A stretch of DNA of 64,000 nt from Glandiceps talaboti. Its lineage: Eukaryota; Hemichordata; Enteropneusta; Spengelidae. Below, in pieces: positions 9,812 through 53,236 of the stretch. Position 1 is the first letter of the stretch; every line of letters begins with the position of its first letter. The translations under genes were made by a program, and so were the position numbers. Below the pieces are notes generated by a model. It was not told the origin of the DNA and did not search any database. It saw nothing but the letters and a program-made list of their open reading frames with translations. Location: positions 21,113,342 to 21,177,341 of the forward strand of contig NC_135549.1 in assembly GCF_964340395.1 (NCBI RefSeq), read 5' to 3'.

Positions 9812-11559
9812 AATCATTTTACACATTTATCAGTAGTTTGCAATTTATTGAGTTACAAACAAGGACTTAGCATGTGTTGTTTCACATTGATTTTTTCAAG
9901 TAGGACGCCATGATAAAATTGTTTTATAAATAAAAATCCAAAATAAATACTTATTTCTCATTCCATATGGACACTTTAAGCTGCGCGGAAGAAAACGATC
10001 TTATACCTATGCCATAACATTTTAGATTTCCTTTACTTTCAGTAGGTCTTAGGTTTCAGCTCATAGAAGGGTTAGTCCCTGAACGTCAGTTAATTACAAC
10101 TTTATTGGACTGTGTACTTTGTTTTATGCCGCTGGTACTATTTAAGAACAGCGCCCTCTCTGTCAAGTGAGTAAAACTCGCAACCAGTTGATACTCACCT
10201 GAAAAACACAGTTTGTTGGTGTTTTAAATATAACTTAAACAAAGAAGTCGTTCAGATTTGAAGACTGGTCTTTTCAAATCGATATTTTTGGTTTCCGTTC
10301 TAAGGACCTACTCATTGCCACGATGGGCACAGTAGTTACATCGTCACTTGTAGTCATGGCAACGATTACATGCGGTTTGTTCGAAATAAATTCCATCCTC
10401 GACACTCGCACACAAGGGTAATGATTACGCACTGACAATTTCACTGAATCAACCAAGCTGTTTATTTTGTTCAAACATTGGTTTACTTAATGGATATATC
10501 TAACATTACACTATGTACAAGTAGTTGCTTGTTGCCACGATTTAAGTCTAACTTTCAAATATTGACGGGAAGAATTAGACAGCTTAGATCAATAGGGCAA
10601 AAGTTCGACAAAATTGGAAATTACAGGTAACTCAACAACCCAACTATTAAAGGTCTTATGGACATTTGAAGAACGGTGGCGCCATACAATCGCGGTTCAA
10701 TTCATAATACAAACTACCTACATGCATAAACCACTGAGTATTGCAAAACTTAGTATACTGATTGAACCGACCAAATCGAATGCCCTGAACATGGAGTTTG
10801 AGATGCGGGAACACACATTGCATATATCTTTATCGCCTTGTAACTTAAAACTAGTAAATGTATATGGTATTTTAAAAACATAACCTCTTTTCCCTTAAGA
10901 TTTAACGGGCTTTGTGATTGCCGTCCGTGCGATGAACCCGTGCTCGTATTCCTTCTTTCCGCATGGTATTGATGTCTTTCAGTCAAACAGTACTTTCATG
11001 TATCCAACTCCATACACTTTCTCTAATACATTTTTTGTTTCGTTTCAAGAATCATTCAAAGGTACATTTTTATCTGAAAAGGTTTATGCAAAATAAAGGT
11101 CAATACATTCAGTTCATTATAATACCCCTGGGAAAATTATAAAACTAAAAACAAGTTCAGTTGTTTTTGGACATTCAACACCAAACTCATATATAGCAAA
11201 CGACTTGCCCTTTGCTGAATTGTACGTGAGTTATCTGCAGCCCTGTAGCCATCTCAAAGACTCGTCTATACATGCTTCCATATACATACAAAGATGAAGC
11301 TAATGAAGTAAAACTTTACAGTATCAATAATGAAGTATTCGAGGTGTTTGCTTGTCATTTTAATCAGAATACTAGTTTCGTTACACGATACAACAAACAT
11401 ACGGTTACCATAGTAACCCTTATCACACTTCTCAACTTTATACTTGTATATAGATCGAAGTACTCAGTTTGTAATCTAATACATTACAGTGTTTTTTTTA
11501 AATGATGCATATTAGCTAAGTATTTGTACAATATGAGCTGTATTTCAAGTTGTCTTTGC
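9812..11559. other. intergenic, no gene seen
   Basis: There are several 60-130 codon ORFs but none with a recognisable domain, splice context or repeat origin. An AACAGCGCCCTCTCT motif at 10147-10161 is the only distinctive site noticed. Confidence 0.4.
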
Positions 11560-11726
11560 CACACACGCACACACACATATACGCACACACACACACACAC
11601 ACACGCACGCGTGCAATCACGCACATACATACATACATACATACATACACACACACACATACATAGATACATACATACATACATACATACATACATACAT
11701 ACATACATACATACATACATACATAA
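11560..11726 (+). repeat. (CA)n then (ATAC)n microsatellite
   Basis: CA/CG dinucleotides (11560-11610) lead into tetranucleotide ATAC repeats (11625-11726). Frames of HTHT, YIHT or MYVC type here are repeat translations. Confidence 0.95.
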
Positions 11727-12254
11727 GAATACATTGTTTAATCTTTTTAATAATCCTGAAAAAAGCGACCCTCGAGATTTGGCAGTCCATAATACGCCAT
11801 GATTCCGCATGTGCCGTTTGGTACCCAGAACAGTTGAACCAATATGCCCGTGCTCCTTTCCAATCGCGCAAATCACATCCGTCAATATTTACCGAGTTTT
11901 TATCAAAATATTCCTTCAAATCAACAACAAAGTCTCGGCAAGTTCTCGTGAGAACTACAACGAGAAGACTGGCACTGTACTCAGTGGTAACACTTCGTGC
12001 TCGTTCCAAGGAAAATTAATTATTCGGATTCAAAGGCTTATACACTTAGTTCTAAGTCGCAAATTCATATAAGTTGTGGAATGATGCAATCGAATTTCAA
12101 CGTGTGCCTAGTTTGACCCAAGTCGGTGTCTTCTATTGTGGCATGGCGTGTCAACTATCCAGAAATATACTCCGGGCCCCTTAAAAACGGAGAATCACTT
12201 GGAATATTTCCATGGGGTACTTAAAATATAAATGTCAAAGTCAACCCAAACGAA
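11727..12254. other. sequence downstream of the RASL12-like stop
   Basis: This probably holds the 3' UTR of the minus-strand GTPase gene. I did not find an unambiguous AATAAA signal on that strand before the microsatellite. Confidence 0.35.
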
Positions 12255-43088
<30,834 letters not shown>

Positions 43089-45525
43089 TGTGGCCACAGT
43101 AAAGTGTTGACTTGGTGAACTATGGGCAGCACACAGTAATAGACTGTATAATAATATAGAGGTCCCACTGTGTTGCAGACGTCACGTCACGTCTCCTTAC
43201 ATGTGACAAGTGGCTAGGACACGAAGGAAGCCCGACTGCACATTGAAAAGGGAAAGACGGGAACTACTCGCACAATCACCTCTCTCTCTTCGGTTGACAA
43301 TTATTGATTGTTCAGTCACTTCGAGCCTGGAGCAATGACATTATCCACACCCGGCCAACTTTGCGAGTCACTATATGTTTGTGTGTTTATACGCCGGGCT
43401 GTGTCGGACGTCAATGATACGGTCGCACTTAGAATACAGTCGGACTCTTCCATGTGACGAGAGGGGTGGTAAGGACCTATCCCTGCTATTCTTATGTCGA
43501 AGGTTGCCAGAGGACAGGATTACGAACATAGTAACATGTTCAGAACGTTTTCAAACGTTTCACGCCCACTAAAATACATGAGTGACCGTACAATTTACTA
43601 CAAATGAAAGGCCACCACGTTGAAAAAAATTACTACGTAGGAGGACCTAGACCTCCGTTTTTCTTATACGAAATCTTGAAATAGTTCTCGCGGGATTTCT
43701 CAGTGTTCATTAAAATCGAAACCACAGGGAATCCATTGGGGTAAATAATGTAACACAATATGGTTTCCGAATCGCTGTCTTTCTTTCTTTCATTCATTTT
43801 TATCCTTTTTGTCTCCTGTTAGCTTACTTTTTCTTCTCGTTTTTAGTGTTAAAAACGCCTTCAATATATTGCGATAAACGAACATTGACCTCACATACGG
43901 CTAGGCAGTGTGTGGCTCATCACTTGAAGGCGCACTGCACTGGGCTCGACGACGCTCACACATGTTGCATATTGCATTGACCTAATTGGGGTTTGTCTCT
44001 CTAGCCGTCTAAAGAATTAAAAACATATGAACTCCGATGTGAATTCCGGAGACATTAGAGACACTGCTCGGTGGTGACTTTAAAGTCTAATCAGAGATGA
44101 CGTTGGTGTGTATCGGCATGGGTCCCTACTGTGTCTGATAAAAACAGCCATTAAGATAAACCCCTTATGTGAAATACACAGCAAATACACGGGGTGGAGT
44201 TCCCGTAACCTTAAATGCCCTTCATACTTGACCGGACCACGATAGCGTTGATGTACTGACACAAACAAACTTGAGTAAATTGCCTACCAGAAAGTTTTAG
44301 TCAAGTTAGATAAGATGAGTGAATCATGATTTGGAAATTTTCGAAATATTTGAACAGGCCAAGTGTGAAATTTAAACGACTAATACATGCAACATTCCTT
44401 GAACTTCACTGATCCTAGTTTGCTATGGATATCTGCTTCTACCAACCAATTTTCAATCCAGAAAATAAGAATTAGTTTATTTTATTAAATAAAGAGAATT
44501 TTTTTAAAATAGAAGATTATATATTTTGGTGTTATCATCTATATGGTATTTTCTGAGTACATATAGATCCAAATTTATAGTAAACATTTGTGTTGTTGTT
44601 GTAAGTGGCTGTGGGATTCCACAAGGGTATATGGCTGGCCAGTTAAGAAAAACATCGTCGTAAACCACAGCCTCTTTTACAGCACCATCCAAGAAGCACA
44701 AGTCAAGAGGACGGATATATTACGCTGCCTGTGTCGCGTAAGAAATGTCAGCTGTATATGGTTTGCGAGAAAATATGAACTATCACCATATGAACCGTCA
44801 ATATTACAGTGTCCTCCCAAATATTGCAACGTTCGATGGTGTGGATGAAAACTCAAAGTTGAATGCAGACGTTCATTATCCAATCTTTCGGTGCTAATTT
44901 TAACCATGTTATATAGGAGAAATGCGAGTACTTTTGGCCGGTCGCCACGTAATCCGTAACGGCTACTTGGATTTCGATTCAAATTCAAACAGCCAAGTGT
45001 TTTAGATGACTCGTCATGCATTGTTCACCTGTACAATAGCCGTGACAAGTTGTAGAAACCTGATCGTCAACTCTTAGTCAAAACTGCACAGTGAGTGCTT
45101 TGTTTCAGCCTGCCAGGTAAATAAACCGTGCACAGAAAATGAAAACAACAGATGAATCATCAACGGTGTTCAATGTCCTGTGATCATACCGGCATTCAAA
45201 GAGAAGCGAAACACATTTACAGGCGGTGTAACATTCAAGCTCAAACCACTAAAGTTAGTGGTCTGAGATTCAAGGTGTGATATGTCAAATTAAACTTTGA
45301 GAACAATGCAAAATTATTACTACAGTAACTCATCCACACACATACGATATTTCACTACCTCCCTCCCTCCCTCCCTCCAACAGCTTTCTGCCTGGCTCTT
45401 TTTGTTCAAGATGGTCCACCCACACTCTAGATCTCCTATCACAGGTGATTTCTTTGTCAGATCTTAATGTTGTATACACACCTACATTTGAAAATGGCAA
45501 TAAAAATACAAGCATGCATACGCGC

Positions 45526-45527
45526 GC

Positions 45528-45577
<50 letters not shown>
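45526..45577 (+). repeat. (TG)n microsatellite
   Basis: About 24 TG units after a GCGCGC lead. Confidence 0.95.
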
Positions 45578-45584
<7 letters not shown>

Positions 45585-45975
45585 AATGTTCATGTTTCAC
45601 AGAATAATTATATTGCCCTTGACATCCGGAATTAAGATAAGAAAATGTTTTCAGTGTTCAATTAGGATACTTGTCTTACCCTAGTGTCTGTAAAATGAAC
45701 TGTTATCTACATGCATGATAGAGTATCGCTGGTAAGTGAAATGAAATTGGTCGTCGATCGATGAGGGCGCTGTAATGCAGGCAGACGAATGTTGCCCGCT
45801 CGATCAACTCAAATCAAAAAGGCAATATTACCTGAGTTCTACAGAGATTTTGAGTCTCTAGACTAGAAGGTTGAAGGCTGGCGTTGAAAGAGAAAAATTA
45901 TATAATTACTCCGATAGGAGTACTTAGAATGATTGGACACACCACACACATTCAGAAAATGATTGTCTAAGGTAT

Positions 45976-45990
45976 TCACTAGAGGGCACT
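45976..45990 (+). promoter_or_regulatory. CTCF-like motif
   Basis: TCACTAGAGGGCACT matches the bilaterian CTCF core consensus CCASYAGRKGGCRSY at 14 of 15 positions. It lies about 1.0 kb upstream of the PSMD6 start. The motif match is seen directly; binding is inferred. Confidence 0.45.
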
Positions 45991-46942
45991 AGTCACAAGA
46001 CGATGAAGCCGGCTAGCGTCGCCTTGTGGATCGCTAGCTCCGGAAAAATGATTTCGAGACAACAAAATAAATTACAGCTGTAACATTCTCTTCCAATTTT
46101 TTTTAAAATCCAGAATATTTTTTTTTTTTTTATAGACAACGTTAACTGGGGATCGAGCGCGCTCATATTTTGTGCCTATCAAACTATATCAAACTTTCAA
46201 TCGTTTTTATTACTTTGTTGGGAGTAAATCGATCACAGTTGTCTGCATAAAGATTTCGAATAATATCGATCTCCTTTATGTCCATTTGCACAAGTTCGCA
46301 GTCCCTTTCAGTCATAAAAAATTCAAACCCAATTCTTTTTCCGTGTCACCCCATGTTGAGCCTCCTTCCGACTTTCTCCTACAGTTGACCACAGCCCACT
46401 TTATATGCCTCATGTACGTCCCCGCAGGCCAACCCACAGGCCATGGCCATATATACAAATGTACAAAAAACTAAATTTAACGTGCTCTGAAAACACTTCA
46501 ATATCAAAGTATCACTAACCTGGGTAGTCAGTTTGTATGAGGAGTTTTAATACACAAGTTTGTTATATCTGATCAGAGTAATCTATATCTTTGACAGAAT
46601 CATAATAGGTGCATATATTATCCTTAATTTCGTTGCAAATATTCTGCATGTCCTTCAAGAAAATCTGTTGACAAATTTCTAAAATTGCTATCTCCTTCTA
46701 GTTCTACAATAAATCATTGATACCAGAACCGATGAAAATGAGTATTCAGAAACTCATCAGTGGCAATTCTACACTTTGCAAATGTCAAAAATGTTTTTGT
46801 TTTTTTTAAAATAAAAAAATCCCTTGTATACCGGTGAGATTTGTCTGACTTCAAGGAGATGATGTCCGACAGTACAACTTGAAATCAGATAGTTGTGGGT
46901 ATATTACCTGTAAAATAGAGCAAAAAGCGACCGACTCTGAAC

Positions 46943-46957
46943 AGCGCCCTCAAGTGT
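46943..46957 (-). promoter_or_regulatory. CTCF-like motif near the PSMD6 start
   Basis: On the minus strand ACACTTGAGGGCGCT matches the same CTCF core at 13 of 15 positions, about 55 bp before the PSMD6 ATG. Similar GCGCCCTC cores occur elsewhere in the window, so part of the signal could come from a repeat. Confidence 0.35.
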
Positions 46958-46990
46958 ATAGAAAACAAACCACAACCAAACAAACAGGCA

Positions 46991-46998
46991 GCCATTTT
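46991..46998 (-). promoter_or_regulatory. YY1-like site in PSMD6 5' leader
   Basis: GCCATTTT, on the other strand AAAATGGC, matches the YY1 core and lies 13 bp before the ATG. Such sites near the start are common in housekeeping genes without TATA boxes. Function here is inferred. Confidence 0.35.
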
Positions 46999-47011
46999 CA
47001 CAGAAATCAAC

Positions 47012-49322
47012 ATGCCGGCGGAAAACTTACAAGAAGAAGGTTTGGAGAAAAACCCCGATCTTAGACTAGCCCAGCTGAAATTTTTTCTCGGCAGACCTGA
47101 TCACAAGAATGACGCGAAAGCTAAAAAGGAACTCATGGATGGAATTAAGCAAAATAGTAAGATTAATTTCTATATCACATTATCAGACATGGCCTCCAGA
47201 CTTGTGGACCACAGTGTTTTGCGAAGTCATGCAGTGATTATATTTGCAACACAAGGCAAATCAATACTTTCCTAGATGTACATGAGTTTTAAAACTAAAT
47301 TTTATTATTATCCGTCAGTTTGTAGTATAGACTGAATTTTGGTTTTAATTCTACACATGTAACGATAACGACTGGATGCTTGTAATCGGATACTGTACTG
47401 TACATCTTACCCACAACTCTCTCTGATTTTATACATACATGTAATATTAATTAATATTAATTGTAATAGTATCCCTGGAAGGGTCCTTATCTCATAACTA
47501 ACTTTCTTCAATAACCCATATTTCTCAGTATTTTAAGCATAATAATTACGTTTAAATAATATGTAACAAAAGTACACTTAAAAATCAAAAGGGAAAGTTC
47601 TAAATGTTGTAACAAAATGTACTGATAACAAAGTATCAACTATCACTAACTTGGGTAGTCAGTTTGTCTCTTATTGTATTTTGAAATTGTTCAATGGACT
47701 CCACAACTCTGGAGGTGTTTCACTTGTAACACTTGTGTAACGTGCATAGACATACATGTATACAAATGCATCTTAACATGCAAACTGAGAGACAAATGAT
47801 CCTTGTTTGCTTATCATATGATCATGTATTTGCACAAATCACTTTGGCTAAACTCAGTGTTAAAAACTCAGTAAGGCAAAATGTCCTCCTTTCAAAAAGA
47901 GTTGAAAAATAGCTGAGGTTTAGCAACAGTTACTGTATTTTTAAATTTTTTTTTTTTTACAGATATGGTTCCATTTTATGAAGAACTGTGTACAGAACTA
48001 GGATGGAGTGCTGACCAGGCATTATTAAAGAAAATGAAAGAAGCCAATGCTACAAAGCTCAAAGAATTAAGTGATGCATTAGAGGATGCGGAACAGAATT
48101 TGACAGAAACTGAAGTGAGAGATGCATTGTTAGAAAGAGCTGAGTTTCTATGTCGTATTGGAGATAAAGTAAGTGTGAGAACTGAATTTCTGTGCTGTAT
48201 TAGAGATGAAGTAAAAGGTATTTGATAGAGCTAAGTTTTTGTGTCATAGTGGAGAGTACATTGTAAGTGTAAAGACACATTTTCTGATGCATGGCTGTTA
48301 TTGTTACACACATTCGCACACTGGTCAAGTTCTCTTGTATACACACAGTGTGTGAACTTAGACATCTATAACACCTGAATAGTATTAATTATATAAATTG
48401 TAGTTACCCATAATCTATAGAATTACATGTAGCTATAATATCAAATATGCATCCTGATGCATTTTAATGTTTGTGCAAATTGAATGATTAATCCATAAAG
48501 TTGGGTTGCATGTGGATATAATTATTGTTGGACAGCTTATACATAATATGAATCATTAAACCAGAAACCATACTAAAGAATTTTTGCTGTGTCTTGTGTG
48601 TACATACTACACATTGCAAGTAGTGTAAAAGACTTTTCCCAGACATACTAGTTACATCACATTCTGATAAAATACAATATACATCATTACATGTAGCATG
48701 TAATGTTACTGGACGAATTATCGTGACTCTTCATGTATGTTGTTTGGTGTTTCCACATTTCTAAGACATTCATCTCTGATTTCACACATGGTGGTTGTTT
48801 TGTAGGAAGCCTGTCTGACTGCATTCAGGAAAGCTTTTGATAAGACAGTGGCGCTTGGACATCGACTGGACATTATTTTTCATTTGATACGGGTTGGTCT
48901 TTTCTACATGGACAATGATCTCATTACTAGAAATATAGACAAGGCAAAAGAGTAAGTATGATATTCTAGTCAGGACTATTCCCTATGCACAACATAGAGG
49001 TGTAATGTTTCATTTTTTTGACGTGTGAAACTATGCATACATGGAGGAAAAAATAGTTCAATACCAGTCTTTTTGGAAGTGAATACAAATTGAGTAAACC
49101 ATTTTCACTAATTCTGGCTAATGAATCAGGGTAAGTGTATTTGGTAGAGACTGCTAGTGCTAGTAACTTGCAGGGACAGCTGTTGATTATCCCATGAGAA
49201 CATGTACATGGAGAATAGTGAACTGACTTTACAATTTATGCACATGTATTTATGTGTGTGTGTGTTTGCGTGTGCATGTGCGTGCGTGCGTGCGTGTATG
49301 TATGTATGTATGTATGTACATG

Positions 49323-49353
<31 letters not shown>

Positions 49354-49675
49354 GTACATGTATGTATGTATGTATGTATGTATGTATGTATGTGTGTGTG
49401 TATGTATGTATGTATGTATGTATGTATGTGTGTATGTATGTATATATGTATGTATATGTATGTATGTATGTATGTACATGTATGTATGTATGTATGTATG
49501 TATGTATGTACATGTATGTATGTATGTATGTATGTATGTATGTATGTATGTATGTATGTATGTATGTATGTATGTATGTACATGTATGTATGTACATGTA
49601 TGTATGTATGTATGTATGTATGTACATACATACATACATACATACATACTATGTATGTACGTACGTACGTACGTA

Positions 49676-49708
<33 letters not shown>

Positions 49709-49745
49709 GTATGTATGTGTGTGTGTGTATGTATGTATGTATGTA

Positions 49746-49792
<47 letters not shown>

Positions 49793-52700
49793 ATGTATGT
49801 ATGTATGTATGTATGTATGTATATATCCATTTCTAGTCAAGCTTGGGAGTAAGAGTAGGATGACTGGTGTCGTCAGCTGAACATCAATGACATGCATTTT
49901 TTTCCTGACTGGAGATTTTAAAAGTTATTCATTGAATTGAAGAAATATTGGGTATTTTGGATCTTGTGAAACACAATAACATTCTTATATAGTACTAGTG
50001 ATATTTGATATTTTGAATGGTTTCAGCATGATAGAAGAAGGTGGAGATTGGGATAGGCGGAATAGACTGAAGGTGTATCAAGGTGTCTACTCCATGGCAA
50101 TCAGAGATTTCAAGAGTGCCACCAATTACTTCCTGGATACCGTATCAACCTTTACATCGTATGAACTCATGGATTATAACAAATTTGTCACCTATGCTGT
50201 CATAGTTTCTATGCTGTCACTTGATAGGACAGATCTCAGGCAAAAGGTAATGTCAAAAATTTATATAAACATTGTTGCTATTGTTGATATCACTCAGTGG
50301 TTGGACATTAATTTGGTGTTTTCGTAAAATTTTAAAGTGAAAGTGGGTAGGGATATTTGGGTCTTGCCTTTCCCCTATGCCTGGCATTAAACCTTTTAAA
50401 CATAATTTTAGAATCAAATACATATATGACTACGTAGCAAAATGCCAGGCATAGGGGGCAGCCAAATAACCCCAACACGACTAGGTTCCAGGCATGGGAA
50501 GATGTACATGTAGTCTGTAAGGTATGCCACGGCGGGGCGCCCTCACAGATTGGATGTGGTAGAGTTGATAATTATTTACACAATTCCCTCTATGTATGTA
50601 ACAGCAATGGCCACACGTAACAGAAAAAATAACAAAACCATCAAAACTACGATGATATTGAATTTTAGGTACAACAGAAAGGCACATGTATATGTGCATG
50701 TAGGTTGATGGGTAATATCTTGTTCAAGTTATGGGACTAATGTCGAAGGGTAATTAATTATGTATTTATTAAACTCGTGAAGGCCAGATGCTTCTCGACT
50801 CTAAGCTTGTGCTTGTAACTAGTCTGGTCCCTGGCATATAATTTATTAGTTGGCTGTGGTGAGAAGGTCACATCTTGGCATGTTTGCTTGACTGCCACCC
50901 AACTATTCCAGCATAACTGTAGAATATTGACAGCCTTCCCTATCTAGGGAAGTATATAAAGTTGCTTCAAAACCCTAGATGTAGTCATTGGGATATGTTA
51001 AGAGAAGGGACTGTGTAGAGGTACAAAAATGTACTTAGTACCCCTTTTTTTTGGCCTACAGTATCTCTCACTAACCAGTAGAGGTTTAAAGTGTGGCAGG
51101 ATCTGTAATAAATGCATGAAGAATGTTTTAAAATCCAAGGTTTATTTTTGGAGGGAGAGCATTTGTGCAGCACATGCTCTTTCTTTGAAAGTGAATTTGG
51201 CTTTCTAGTATTCAAAATGATATAAGTTGTAAGCAAGAAATGTGTTGCAGCTATTGAAACTTAACTCCAAAAAGCTACAGCAGATACAACAGAAATATAA
51301 TGTAACATCAGATATGCAAAGGATAGTTTATATATCAGCTCTCAGTCCTTTCAGTCCACCAGATTTGTCACAGCTGTTTTGACCTTGTGAAAACCCTGTA
51401 TAGGTTGCACTGCTTGCTATTTGACATCTTGACTGCATGTTCAGTATAAATAATGCCTGAAAATGATTTTTTTGTGTTTCAGGTAGTGAAAGGTTCTGAA
51501 ATATTAGAAGTCTTGCATAGTTTATCAGATGTGAGGACTTTCCTGTTTTCACTCTACGATTGCAGATATGCTGACTTTTTCAAATCCCTTGGTAAGTGAG
51601 AAACACTCGACTTATTTAACCTTCTTCAGGTCAAGTCAGTGCCTAGTGTATCTATAGTCATGTATGGCAGAGATTCCCACTGAAATGTGGTGGTAAAACT
51701 GGTGACCACGTATCCAGACATTGTCAAACATTAGCAGTCTCTGCACACCTTCAGAGGTTTATGAGAACAAAACCAATAGTTCAGAGTCTTTCCCTTGTAT
51801 GTGCTCCTGAACATGTAAAAAATAAGCGGGAATGTGAGCAATCGGTTTCTAGTAGTTGCCATTTTCTCTGGCCTATAATCAATGAATAGGCCATCCCATC
51901 ATTAACTGATTATGTTATTATTGCAGCTAAAGTGGAACAAATGTTGAAGGTAGATCGTCTGATGGCACCACATTATCGGTACTACGTCAGAGAGATGAGG
52001 ATATTAGCGTACACACAATTACTGGAGTCATACAGAAGTTTGACTCTACAGTACATGGCTGATGCTTTTGGTGTTAGCATTGACTTTGTAGATCAGTAAG
52101 TTTTGATTTTATTAATTTCCAGTCCACAAATTATGATCCAACTTTTGTGTACAGTGAGAACAGTGTCTTGAGAATTCTGATAATTCCACTGTTCTGGTTG
52201 ACTTTGTAGATGTGTTGAGTTTTGACTGTATTCATTTTCAGTCCAGACTACCTAAGTACAGACTATCTCAGTCCAGACTATCCCTATATCTTCATGTGAA
52301 CAAACTTTAGTTGCTTCATTACTGCTTCACAGCTGGTTGACTCCATCCTTTTCAGATGTTGTCCCCTAGTCCAAAGCTTGGTGAAAACCCTGCCCAAAGT
52401 TAGCATAGATACCACACTGTCCTGTTCTACCTACATCATACATTGTATTCATGTGTACATTTGAAACAAGAAAGCATAGACTGCAGATTATTATGATCAA
52501 AGTGATTCAAATAAGACACAGTAACCATGGTAACTGACCTTGTCTATCTTCTTTGTGTTACTTACAGAGAGTTGTCACGATACATAGCCGCTGGCCGTCT
52601 TCATTGTAAAATTGACAAAGTTGGAGGAATTGTAGAAACAAACAGACCTGACAGTAAAAACTGGCAATACCAGGTAAGATATCAACAGGGCTTATCAAAA

Positions 52701-53236
52701 CTTGTATCAAAGTTTATTTTGGATCCACAAAAATCTAACAAGTCTGAAAATATCAGCCTGATACATAAAGTCAGTATCTATAGGCATTGATTGAGCTGTT
52801 TGAATTTGCACACTGATATAGGGAGTCTTTGTGTGCTGAGCCTCATGTTTTCAATGTATGGAGGTTTTCTGTTGTATGTGTACTGGTAAGATGTTGATAT
52901 AAATACTGAAGACTCCCTAGCGTGCAGGCACAGTGGAAACTGATGTATAATCGCTGGATATCAGTCTTTTCCTTGACTGTTCAGGTATTTTGGAAATATT
53001 ACTATTATAATTGTGCCTTACAGCAAGTATTTCAAACTGTTGAAAACCCCATGTAAACTTGGTCATTTTAAGAATGATGACAAGGCGATATATCTTTCAA
53101 AAGGAAATCTCCAAAAGAAAGCAGTTCTTCCCTCCCTAAAAATCTTTGTTTTCATTAATCTTTACAGGAAACGATAAAGAAAGGAGATTTATTGCTGAAC
53201 AGAGTACAGAAATTAAGTCGTGTTATAAATATATAA
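47012..53236 (+). CDS. PSMD6: 26S proteasome non-ATPase regulatory subunit 6 (Rpn7)
   Basis: Eight coding exons: 47012-47156, 47963-48168, 48806-48951, 50027-50246, 51483-51591, 51927-52095, 52568-52673, 53168-53236. All introns are GT-AG with matching phases. The spliced frame has 389 codons plus TAA, the same length as human PSMD6, and aligns along its whole length: [11 protein letters not shown] at the start, [17 protein letters not shown] and FTSYELMDY in the middle, [11 protein letters not shown] in the PCI domain (about residues 190-360), ending LSRVIN-I. The subunit belongs to the lid of the 19S regulatory particle, in cytoplasm and nucleus, where it helps assemble the lid and position substrate for deubiquitination. 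The N-terminal helical repeats and PCI domain are intact, and I see no damage. The start has A at -3. Confidence 0.98.
47157..47962 (+). other. PSMD6 intron 1
   Basis: GTAAGA donor and a long T-run before the CAG acceptor. No feature inside. Introns 2 (48169-48805), 5 (51592-51926), 6 (52096-52567) and 7 (52674-53167) likewise show nothing recognisable. Confidence 0.85.
49255..49822 (+). repeat. (ATGT)n array with strand switch, in PSMD6 intron 3
   Basis: About 570 bp of ATGT units with TGTG and ACATGT interruptions. At 49623-49650 the array turns into CATACATA units, then at 49651-49672 into ATGTATGTACGTACGT, so neighbouring segments are inverted and can fold. The HTYI/MYVC frames are repeat translations. 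Confidence 0.95.
50372..50457. repeat. 17-bp perfect inverted repeat in PSMD6 intron 4
   Basis: CCCCTATGCCTGGCATT (50372-50388) is exactly inverted at 50441-50457, with weaker pairing extending outward (ATTTGG...CCAAAT). A third partial copy, CCAGGCATGGGAAG, lies near 50488. It looks like a small foldback element. Confidence 0.65.
50511..50545 (+). mobile_element. single arm of the 109-bp MITE family
   Basis: This 35-bp stretch starts TAGTCTGTAAGGTATGCC and ends GCGCCCTCA. It matches one terminal arm of the MITE at 6968-7076 at about 30 of 35 positions. I find no second arm nearby, so it is a truncated copy. Confidence 0.65.

Larger units (their letters stand above)
43089..47011. other. intergenic region between divergent RASL12-like and PSMD6 genes
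   Basis: About 3.9 kb holding both promoters. No TATA box is convincingly placed. It contains two CTCF-like motifs and a (TG)n repeat, listed separately. A hairpin AACCACTAAAGTTAGTGGTC sits near 45245. Short ORFs have no support. Confidence 0.6.

Noticed and set aside
47965-48225. 86-codon ORF ending [19 protein letters not shown]
   Set aside because: The first part is PSMD6 exon 2; the rest is read-through past the GTAAGT donor. The duplicate-looking [12 protein letters not shown] is intronic, though it may be a small ancient exon-end duplication.
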